Shown here in pieces: positions 1 through 10,600 of a stretch of 20,000 nt of DNA (position 1 is the stretch's first letter; each line of letters begins with the position of its first letter). A program made the translations under genes and the position numbers. Source of the stretch: Anaeromyces robustus (taxonomy: Eukaryota; Neocallimastigomycota; Neocallimastigomycetes; Neocallimastigales; Neocallimastigaceae); the NCBI GenBank assembly GCA_002104895.1, contig MCFG01000319.1, positions 52,501-72,500 of the forward strand. The letters run 5' to 3'. The notes under the pieces are model-generated. The model saw only the letters and a list, made by a program, of their open reading frames with translations. It searched no databases and was not told the DNA's origin.

Positions 1-1
1 A

Positions 2-814
2 TCAAAAAGACATACTAATAATACTGATAATTATAATGAAAATAATAAGAATAAAGAAAATAATTATGAAAATAGAAATAATGAAAATAATAATATTAAA
101 AAGGTAATTGAATTAAATTCTGATGAATATGATCCTTATTTAGGATACTCATATTCGGACAATAGTAATGATGATAAATTAGGAGAAGGTTATCAAGCCG
201 AAAGAATAAGATTTTCATCACATCCTAATATTCAAAATTATAAAAATTTATTAAGAGGAAAAATGGCTACTTTATGGAAGAGTGGATGGCATTTAAGTAC
301 ATTCCTACCAATGGTAGATCATTTCATTAATAAAATAGATTCCTATTCCCATTATAATGAGTATAATAATATGTCATATAAAGATAAAAAAGAAAACCTT
401 ATCAATAGAATTCATAAAAATCTTCACATTTTTGCCAATATAAAAGAATACGATGTTATTGAAGTAAGACTTCCAAATAAAACTTCAATCTCGGATGAAA
501 ATTTTTGCTTAACTTTAGATATATATAACTATGACACATGGGAAATAGTTAAGAAAGAACTTAATGAAAATGAAAGTAGTGAAACTTTTAATATTATAAA
601 CGATAATGTTATTCATGAAATTCCAAATCAAGTATGGAAAAATCCTATATGTTATTCTTATATGATAGATCGTGATTTTGGTTTTGATAAACCATTATGG
701 TGGGAAGTTATTCCAAAAAAAGAATGGAATACAGTTGTATTTAATAAATTAAATAAAACTATATTAAACAAAATATCCCCTAAAATATATCTAGATTTAA
801 TAGAAGAAAATTAA
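2..814 (+). CDS. GT17-family glycosyltransferase, C-terminal part (cut by window start)
   Basis: The frame is open from base 2 to the TAA at 812-814 (270 residues), so the gene continues upstream of the window and the Met at 263 is internal. Residues 1-40 are Asn/Glu-rich linker. After that come the blocks DPYLGYSYSDN, WKSGWH, a Ser-His pair in SYSHYNEY, and QVWKNPICYSYM, ending in LWWEVIPK and a short tail. These blocks match one for one with the C-terminal half of the gene at 2243-5148, so the two are tandem paralogs. GT17 (the MGAT3 family) contains beta-1,4-N-acetylglucosaminyltransferases that act on N-glycans in the Golgi. The fungal members have no firmly known acceptor, so the substrate is left open. 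The catalytic DxD half lies outside the window. No intron is needed in the visible part. Family assignment comes from the paralog, which shows more of the domain. Confidence 0.8.
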   Translation, partial: SKRHTNNTDNYNENNKNKENNYENRNNENNNIKKVIELNSDEYDPYLGYSYSDNSNDDKLGEGYQAERIRFSSHPNIQNYKNLLRGKMATLWKSGWHLSTFLPMVDHFINKIDSYSHYNEYNNMSYKDKKENLINRIHKNLHIFANIKEYDVIEVRLPNKTSISDENFCLTLDIYNYDTWEIVKKELNENESSETFNIINDNVIHEIPNQVWKNPICYSYMIDRDFGFDKPLWWEVIPKKEWNTVVFNKLNKTILNKISPKIYLDLIEEN

Positions 815-863
815 TAGAAATAATAGAATAAAATTAATAGAAAAAAAAATATGTGTATACATT

Positions 864-935
864 TATGATAAATCGTGATTTTGGTTTTGATTTAATAGAG
901 TTATGTTTAGGTTTAATAGAGAAAGATTAATAGAA
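864..935 (+). pseudogene. Decayed partial duplicate of the GT17 gene's 3' end
   Basis: Bases 864-891 repeat 661-688 of the preceding coding region with 27 of 28 identities (the segment encoding YMIDRDFGFD). Directly after it, 912-935 resembles the gene's last codons and stop region at 796-820 (TTTAATAGA followed by ATTAATAGAAA). The copy thus appears to be the gene's final ~170 bp with the middle deleted. It has no open frame of useful length. Confidence 0.6.
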
Positions 936-2242
<1,307 letters not shown>

Positions 2243-4307
2243 ATGAGAAAATCAAATCATAATAATTATAAAACAATTAAAGGGATTAAAAATATATTAT
2301 TCATTCCTTTTAGTATAATAATAATATCTTCATTATTTTACATATACTCTTATAAAAAGGTATATTTAAATGGTAATATCAAAAAAGAAATAAGAGTATT
2401 AAAAGAAAATGAATTCAAAAATTATAAATATTTAAACGAGAACGTTATTGTAAGGAATATTAATAACAATGATAATAAAAATAAAAAGGTAAATAATGTT
2501 AATAAAGATGATAATAGAAATGCAAGCGGAGATATAAATATAGATATAAATAGAGATGTAAATAGAGATGTAAATAGAGATGTAAATAGAGATGTAAATA
2601 GAGATGTAAATAGAAATCCAAATGAAAATGAAAACAGAAAAGAAGATAGAAATCAAAGAACAAAAATTCGGAAAGAAAAAGAAATTAAAAATGGACAATT
2701 AAAAGAAATAGAATATGTTACTATCTTAGAAAGAAATGGTACAAATATTAAGAAAAAAGTAATTAAAAGAGTAAGAATTAATAAACTTTTTAATGATACA
2801 TTAAATCATTTTTCTATTAAAGAAGATTATTCATTAGTAAACAAAATAAAAAAAGAAAAGTATATCGATCCTTATGGAATTGATTTAAATGAATATATTA
2901 TTGATGGAATGGAAAATAAAGCTATAAATAATAAAACCAATGCCAAAATTGAGGATTGGAAATTATATACACCACCATGTCCTAACCTTCGCCCAGTTCA
3001 TTATTCTAATAAGATATTAAATCCAGTTTGTGAAGATATTGCAATACCTGTTTATGAATTAACAAGTAGATATATTAATCATAAAAAGATCCCTTCAACT
3101 CTAAGACTTTACAATATAACTTCGCAAATGAAAAAATGGAAAGATTGGAAGGTAAAAAATAAAAAGCTACCAAATTATAGAAAAGTGAATATAGATGAAA
3201 TAATTAAGCATAAATATCATCCTTATGATTATGGTTATTACGATATAGAAGAAAATAAAGAAAGTAAAGAAGAATTTTATAGAAAGGTTGTTAAAAGTTC
3301 AATGGATGAAGTACCTGATCCAAGAAGAAGAAGATTATTTAGTATGATATTGTTTAATTCAGAGTTTGACTTATTAGATCTTTATTTAGCAGAATATTAT
3401 GAAATTGTAGATTATTTTATAATATATGAATCTAATTCTACTTTTTCAGGATTAAAAAAGCCTCTTTATTTCACAAGAACTCTACTTGAAACTGATCGTT
3501 ATAAAATTTTAGAGATAAAATCATTCCTGTAACTCTTCCAGTATTAAATATAAAGACTTATAATCATAGAGGTCCAGGTTTCCCAAGAGAACATCTTGCC
3601 AGAAGGGAAGTTATTGAAAAAGGTTTAAGAGCTGTTCATGCTCGTCATGGTGATTTGTTTATTCATGGTGATTTAGATGAAATGCCAAGAGCAAGACTTA
3701 TATCTTATCTTAAAAAATGTGGAGGATGGGAACATTTACAAATGGGTATTGGTGGTGGTCCAAAACCTATCCATGATCCTAATACAAAAAGTTATCTTTA
3801 TGATAAATCTTTACCTCATTCAAAAAACAATGATGGAGAATATAATATAGATTATAATTTAAGATTTTCTTTAGCTTTTTCTATTTTTTTCCATGAATAT
3901 TCCTTCCATCTAGTTGAAAAGAAAAAATATAGTAATTTATTTCATCCAAATTTAGTTATATTTGATGCCAGAAGATCCTTAGGTCAATATCCTGAATATA
4001 ATAATTATGGAGAAAAAGTGGATAAGAATAAATCAGAAACTTATTTTTACGATTTTAATGATATTTATAGAAAATTCAGAAAAAGAGATGAAGTTAATAA
4101 TGAAGATGAAGATAATTTGGAAAATGAGGATGAAGAATTATTGAATTATAAAGAGAGCATAGAAGACCTTGAAATCATAGAAAATAATAATATTAATAAA
4201 GACGATAATAATAACAAAGTTGATGAAGATGAAGATGATAATAATAACGAAATTGATGAAGACGAAGATGATAATAATAATGATAATGACGGAAAAATTG
4301 ATAATAC

Positions 4308-4380
<73 letters not shown>

Positions 4381-5148
4381 CAAAAAATTGATAATGCCAA
4401 TTATGATGACTATAATAATAATGATAAAGATAATATTGCTAATGGTTTTATTGATAATGATGATAATAATAGTAAAAATAAAGACAAAAATAAAGAATTT
4501 GATCCATATTTAGGATATTCTTATTCTGATAATACCAATGATGATAAAACAGGTGAAGGATTTTTAGGAGAATCGTTAAGATTTAGAACTGATATAAAAT
4601 TAAATAATGAAGGTAAATTAGAAAATGGAGAAATGATTGCATTTTGGAAAAGTGGATGGCATATAAGTTCATTTCTTCCAACAATAGATCATTTCATAAA
4701 TAAATTAAACTCTTATTCCCATTTTAATGAATATAATAAATTATCTTATAATGAAAAAAAAGACAGAATTATTGATAGAATTCATAATAATTTATACATT
4801 TTTGGAGATAAAAAAAGAATGAATACTCTCAGAGTTAGATTACCGAAATCCCATGAAGAAAAATATCCAGATATGTATAGTTATAAAATGTGGAAAAAAA
4901 TTAAAAAGGAGTACAATGAAACTGGATATAGTCAAACTTATCATGATTTGAATAAATTAATTATTCATGAATTACCAAAACAAGTTTGGAAAAATCCAAT
5001 ATGCTATTCTTATATGCTCAACCGTAATTTTGGATTTAATAAAAAATTATGGTGGGAAGTTATTCCAAAAGAAGAATGGAGTACCGTATCATTTAAACAT
5101 TTGAATAATACAATATTAAACGAAATTAAGCCATTCGAAAATATATAA
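2243..5148 (+). CDS. GT17-family glycosyltransferase, type II membrane protein, with a one-base frameshift
   Basis: Two overlapping frames form one protein of about 968 residues: 2243-3514, then a -1 shift, then 3514-5148. Residues 1-17 are basic and 18-36 hydrophobic, a Golgi-type signal anchor. A charged Asn-rich stem follows, then the GT17 domain: FNSEFDLLDLYLAEYYEIVDYF, ESNSTFSGLKKPLYF, the probable metal-binding D477-L-D479 in HGDLDEMPR, and a C-terminal half with WKSGWH, SYSH and LWWEVIPK. An Asp/Asn-rich insert (about residues 615-750, including 24 Asn codons) splits the catalytic domain. GT17 enzymes transfer GlcNAc to N-glycans; the acceptor here is unknown. At the shift, GAG would need an extra G to give GAGGAT. 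No GT-AG intron or aligned slippery heptamer is present, so this is either an assembly error or a recent inactivating indel. It lies 1.4 kb downstream of its paralog on the same strand. Confidence 0.85.
2531..2614 (+). repeat. 12-bp in-frame tandem repeat in the GT17 stem
   Basis: Seven 12-bp units are present. The last five (2555-2614) are identical GATGTAAATAGA, encoding Asp-Val-Asn-Arg five times at residues 105-124. The two preceding units encode Asp-Ile-Asn variants. Such repeats lengthen the lumenal stem and vary readily in copy number. Confidence 0.9.
4309..4380 (+). repeat. AAT repeat encoding 24 Asn in the GT17 insert
   Basis: There are 23 AAT codons and one AAC, inside the Asp/Asn-rich insertion of the catalytic region. 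Hydrophobic open frames seen here on either strand (poly-Ile or poly-Leu) are shadows of this repeat. Confidence 0.95.
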
Positions 5149-5339
5149 TAAATAGATATATTATAACAATAAATAATCATAATAATAATAATTTCAAATT
5201 TTCTTAGAATTAATATTTAAATTAATATATCGTTTATTTTTTTTCTCCCTCTTTTAATTGTTATTATTTAATCTCTTTAACCTTATATATTTATAAATTT
5301 TGAATCATTCCATATTTTTTTTTGAATTTAAAATTAAAG

Positions 5340-6255
5340 TTATTGGTTTTCCGTTTTAATCGATAATATTTCTGTATTTTTTCCTTCTTGTATATTAACC
5401 TTTTCTGACTTCTTTATCTCATATTCCAATTGTTTTAGTTATATTATTCCTTATGGTATTGCTTGTTTTTCTTCCAATACTATCAGGTTTATATTTAAAT
5501 GTGAAGCTAATTTCTTTATTTTTTTTTTTTTTTTTGTTTGTTTGCAATATAATTCTACCTTACATAATTGGCTATCAATACTTATTTTTGATAAATTTGA
5601 AAGTGATTTCATTGAAAAAATAGATTTCGTAATTTTCATTCTTTATAAAGTCATCTTGTTGAGTTCCTTTTTCCCAAGTTTTGGTTTGGTTCTTATCTTA
5701 GGTAAAAAAAAAAAAATTATCTTACGTAGTTTAATCTAATTAATCTTGGCTTTAAACATCAAACCACAAATTACAAATTATCTTTACGCAATATTTTTAC
5801 TCTTCCTACTCAAATTGATTCCCATTTCTAATTTTTTTTTCCACTGTAATATACAATTTTCATATGAATATATTATTTTATTTTCTATATATGTTTATTA
5901 TTTATTTCATCTATTTCTAAATCTTCATTCTTATTATTTAAAATATATGAAACCCTAATATTGATTACAAGAATTTTAAAGATAACTTCAATATATCCAT
6001 TTAATTTTGTATTAAATTCATTGTCAGTACTTTCATTTTCATTACTTTTAGTGTAAGAATTAGAATCACTGCTACTTTCATTATCAATTGGACTATTATT
6101 TTTTAAATTATAAAATATTAAAAATAAATAAATATAAGAATAAAAATAACAAATTTTACATAACGTGCGGGGAATCTACCTAGTTTCCTTACAAGCCAAA
6201 CAGACAACCATCTCTGGCACATCGGCAGAGGTCCGCAGCACCCAAAACAATCAAT
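5340..6255 (-). pseudogene. Chain of broken coding-like segments, unrecognised
   Basis: No family is recognised. Reading the minus strand from high to low coordinates, coding-like segments follow each other in shifting frames: about 6255-6176 (ends LACKETR then TAG), 6175-5885 in the same frame (97 codons, with a Ser/Asn/Glu-rich stretch NESSSDSNSYTKSNENEST), 5697-5575 (TWEKGTQQDDFIKNENYEIY), 5639-5451 (SIDSQLCKVELYCKQ) and 5438-5340 (LKQLEYEIKKSEKVNIQEG). In DNA this AT-rich, stops should occur about every ten codons, so open frames of 40 to 97 codons in succession are unlikely by chance. Homopolymer runs at 5517-5535 and 5703-5716 sit at the frame breaks. Either this is a decaying pseudogene, or some pieces are exons of an intron-containing gene; no consistent splice model was found. 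An ATG-initiated plus-strand frame at 5542-5739 was considered weaker. Confidence 0.35.
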
Positions 6256-6365
6256 AAAAAGAAATAAAGAGTATATTTGGATCCTTTAGGGCAACCACTT
6301 AATATAATCATGTGCACATGTTAATTCGCCGCAGTATAAATCTTCTTGTCCGATGCATTTCGTGA
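6160..6365. other. GC-richer island, candidate structured RNA or relic exon
   Basis: By count 82 of the 200 bases at 6161-6360 are G or C, and 42 of the 80 at 6161-6240, in a neighbourhood that is almost pure A/T. It contains a perfect 12-bp palindrome (CATGTGCACATG, 6309-6320), a possible 5-bp hairpin stem (6212-6216 with 6226-6230) and a longer-range pairing of 6166-6170 with 6233-6237. Two blocks (6161-6252 and 6285-6366) are separated by an A-rich stretch. On the minus strand the first block is open in all three frames for 17-25 codons. The second gives a short Cys-containing peptide (CIGQEDLYCGELTC) before a stop. Comparison by eye with U1-U6, 5S, SRP, RNase P/MRP and U3 gave no match. 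The strand is undetermined. Confidence 0.4.
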
Positions 6366-7582
6366 AAATAATATTGTTTTAATTCCAAATTTTATAAAAA
6401 CATGTTTTTTGTATCTTTTGATTAATTATTGATATAATTCTATAATAATACTTTTATTAATATCAATTAAATTATATTGTTTATTGTGTATTTAGATTAT
6501 CTTTATTCATTTTATTTTTATTTTTGTTTTGTTTTATTTTATTTTTTTTTTTTTTTTACAATTTAAATATTAATATATATATATAATTATTATCTTTTAA
6601 TAATTATTTTAAATATAATTTTAATTAATTAAACTGATAGACACTTAAAGGACTTTTATTATTTATATATAATAAAGGTAAATAAAATAAATTTTTTATA
6701 CAAAAAGTGTTATGATAATTTTTCTATTCCTTAAAAGAAATTTTACAAAAATCAAAAATAATAATGATTGAACATTATAGTAATAATAAATGTTAGTAAA
6801 ATATTTAAATACAAGTATTATTTTTTAATTATTTTTTATATTATTTTATCCTTAACCTATATTACAAAAGAAAAATAGAATTTATACATTTTTTTATTAT
6901 CATATAAAAGAAAAATAGAATTTATACATTTTTTTATTATCATACAAAAGAAAATATAATTTAAACATTTTTTATTATCATACAAAAGAAAAATATAATT
7001 TAAACATTTTTTTTTTATCATAAATTATTAATCCTTTATCATTTTTTACTTAAAAAAAAAAAAAAAAAATTCTTTTTGGAAATTTTATATATAAACAAGA
7101 AAAAAAGTTAAAATAATAAAGTTTATTAACCTTATTGAAAAAAAAAATAAATACTTGATAAATTAATAAATAAAATTAAATAATGAATAATAATAGAAAA
7201 ATAGGAAAAAACTTATATTAAATATAAAATTACAATAATGGTAAATCCATTTAGCTTATATCTATTAAAATAAAAAGAATAGTGGGTAATAATATATGTA
7301 AAAATATTACTGAAGTTATTATTTTATAATATATCTATATATAAAAAAAAAAAAAAAGACCATATTGAAATAAAAATTTTATTTTTATATGTAACATGTA
7401 TACATAAAAAAGTAAAGAAAATAGCAACAATATCATTAACTATTATTATATATTAAAAAAAAAAGGAAAATATATACATAATCATTATTTTAATATTCTT
7501 TATAAGTTTCGTTTTTTTAATTATATACTTTTTTAAATAAATATATGCACATATAAATTATATTATTTTATAAATCAATAAC
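6366..7582. other. AT-rich spacer upstream of the RhoGEF gene
   Basis: No open frame or RNA gene is seen on either strand. The region holds poly-A and poly-T runs (for example 7049-7068 and 7344-7358) and the 40-bp tandem repeat listed separately. The RhoGEF promoter and 5' leader must lie here but no specific element can be supported. Confidence 0.6.
6864..7021. repeat. Four-copy 40-bp tandem repeat
   Basis: The units lie at 6864-6903, 6904-6943, 6944-6981 and 6982-7021. Each begins with AYAAAAGAAAA and ends with a T-run then ATCAT. Units 1 and 2 differ by one base; units 3 and 4 share the variant TTTAAACA in place of TTTATACA. That pattern suggests stepwise duplication, first of a pair and then divergence. 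Confidence 0.9.
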
Positions 7583-10510
7583 ATGAGTAAAAATAATACA
7601 ATTAAACAAAATCAAAATCCACTCAAAATCAATATTAATGATACTGAATCTAAAAAAGATCATTATCATATTTCATCAACTACTAGTGAAAGTTCAAGTC
7701 ATTTTTCATATATAATAAATGATGTTACATCAAATAAAAAAATCCATAGATCGAGAGAAGACAGCAACGCAACAACAAAAAGTGATACAGGTTCCTATAA
7801 TAGAGGAAGAACGAATAGTAACAGAAGTGATAAAAATTATAATGTTTACAGTAATAATTCAAGAAATAGTAGTAAAGATGTTTTATACAGTGCAAGAAGT
7901 GATATTACCCCATCGAGTAACAACAGATCAAGAAATAATAGTTCATCTTACTCTAATGTACCTAGTTCTTCTAGTAATAAGCAACAACAACAACAACAGC
8001 AAAATATAATGAATGAAACAAATTCAAGAACTCGAAGAAATAATAGTGAAAATGATACTAATTCAAGATCACGAAGAAATAATAGTGAAAATGAAACTCT
8101 ACATAAAGTTGGAGGAGGAATAGTTTTAGGGGGACTATATGAAGAAAATGATACTAAATTAGGTAGAAATAACAGTAGTAAAAGCGAAACTTTACATAGA
8201 AAAGGTCAAATAACTAATAATAACAGTAATAATAATATCAATGGAAAAAGTAATAAAGAAAAAAAGATATTTATTGATACTCTAAATATTAAAGATATAG
8301 CTATGGATATAACAAGTCCATTTTATAAAAATAATAATGGAAATGGAAGTATAGATAATAATAAAGCAATTGTTAATCCTATAGTTCATCGATCAAAAAG
8401 TAATATTAATATAAGTAAAAGTGCAATTTCCAGTCCAATAAACCAACAAAAAAGTAGTCGATCTAGAAGTGGTAGTAATAATTCTTCATCATCAACATCA
8501 AATAAATATAAATTTTTTGATGAAGAATATAAAAAATTTATAAATACCAATAGGAATAATAGTGGAAGTAGTGGTAATAGTAATATAAAAGATAATCGGA
8601 GTGGTAAAATAGATATAAATAATAATTTAGAAAAATTATTAGATAAATCAAAATATGATATATCGAATACGAAAACTTTAATAACGGAGAAAGATAATAA
8701 TTTTTCTTCTTCAACAGTAGAAGAAAGAATAAAATCTGCTAATACTCCCACAAAATCATCATTTAATACAATTCAAAATGATAGCCCTAGAAATATAATT
8801 AATATTACCCCGAATGAACGATTTCTTAATTACACTGAAAAATCAATAAATTCTAAATCTCCTAATAATGATATTACCTTTCCTCTACCTCCTTCTTCTC
8901 AATCAAAGGCAAATATATCTGGTTATAATAAAAAATATGATAATATACATAAAAAAACATCCTCTTATAGTCCATCTTCCTATAGTCCTGGTGATCAATA
9001 TAATAATTACCCTAATGATAATGTCATGAATATGAAAATTAACACCATAAAAGCATCCACTATAAAAGATAATGATAGTAGTAGTTGTAGTAGCAGTGGT
9101 AGTATTAATAAATTTAATGGAGGTCTCCCTAATAATAAATCATATAATAATGGTTTATCCTATATAGCAAATTTTGATAATAATTTAATGAAAAAAACAC
9201 CAGAACCTATCAGTATGAATATTAGTAATGATATTAATAGTAATTTAAATTATAATGATGAGCAATTTAGAACTTTAAATTATCCTTCCAATGCACCAAA
9301 TAATATAATGAAAATGAAAAAGAAGCAGTTATTCCAGAGGAATACAATTATTAGTACTGGTGAATATATGTATGACAAGAAATCACCTTCAGGTAGTCGA
9401 TTTGAAAAAGAAAAAGATCTTCAACTTAAAAAAACAGGATCCGAACCGATTTTCTATAATAATATAAATATGAAAAGTGATTATTATAATAATGAAATGG
9501 AAATAACAAAATCTAAACCAAATATCATTAATTATAATAAGGATTTACCAGAAACACCAAATAAAGTTCCAATAACTACAATTATAAATAATGGTATTTT
9601 AGAAGATAATAGTGGAACTGGAAAATTATTTCATCCTGTAAGAAGTCATTCCTTACATGCAAACAAGATGTTTAGTGAAAATGGACATGGAAGTAAATTA
9701 CTTAATAAAAAATCAAATACTTCAATTAATGAAATGAACATTAAATGTTCTTCCCCTCTCAGTACTATAAATCCTATTAGAAATAATTTTCTACCTTCTA
9801 CAAATTATAGTAGTGATGATAAAGCTAAACAATATAATGATAGTGTTATGAGAAGTAATACAATATCCATTATGGCATATAAAGATAGTAAATCTATACC
9901 TTCTACTCAAACGGAGAGAACTAATACAATTAATAGTAAAATGTATTTAAAAAGTAATAATAATGGTAATAATAAGGCAGAGTCAAATAAAAAAATATAT
10001 GAAAAAATTTATAATAATATGCGTAATAATGCTAATTTAACACCACCTGACATTGATATGAAAAAATTAAATTTAAACTTTATCAATACCAATATATTTG
10101 ATATGAATGATAAAGATTTATTTCAACTGATAGATGATTCCAATATATCTTTAACTGAAAATCCATTACTATCTTCAAATCCTATCACAATAATGTGTCC
10201 TAATTTAATTGATGCAATATCAACTTCTATTCCAATTGATGCTTGGGATTTTTCAGATGATGAAGATGATGAACCTCCTACACCATTATTTCTTGGCATG
10301 GACGAAGATTTCGATCCAATGGAAGGATTACAAACTGAACCTAGAGGTGAACCAAAAAAAAAATAATATATTATATAATTAAATATACAAATATAATATA
10401 AGAAATTAATTCAAAAATAATTCATAATTAAAAAATAATTACATATAGTAACAATAATAATAATAATAATAATAATAGTAATAATAATAGTAATAGTAAT
10501 AGTAATAGTA

Positions 10511-10541
<31 letters not shown>

Positions 10542-10564
10542 TAGTAATAGTAATAGTAATAGTA

Positions 10565-10600
<36 letters not shown>

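Noticed and set aside
3500-3520. Programmed -1 frameshift in the GT17 gene
   Set aside because: No X-XXY-YYZ heptamer is in register with the upstream frame, and frameshifting is not known for this family.
4138-4513. Several hydrophobic poly-Ile, poly-Leu and Met/Ile frames on both strands
   Set aside because: They are other-frame readings of the AAT/GAT-rich part of the GT17 gene.
6161-6240. tRNA or Pol III gene in the GC-rich core
   Set aside because: A box-A-like and a box-B-like string were seen on the minus strand, but they are too close together, each has mismatches, and no cloverleaf folds.
6285-6295. CCCTAA-like bases as a telomerase RNA template
   Set aside because: Only about one repeat (CCCTAAA on the minus strand) is present; a template needs about one and a half repeats and none of the other features could be seen.
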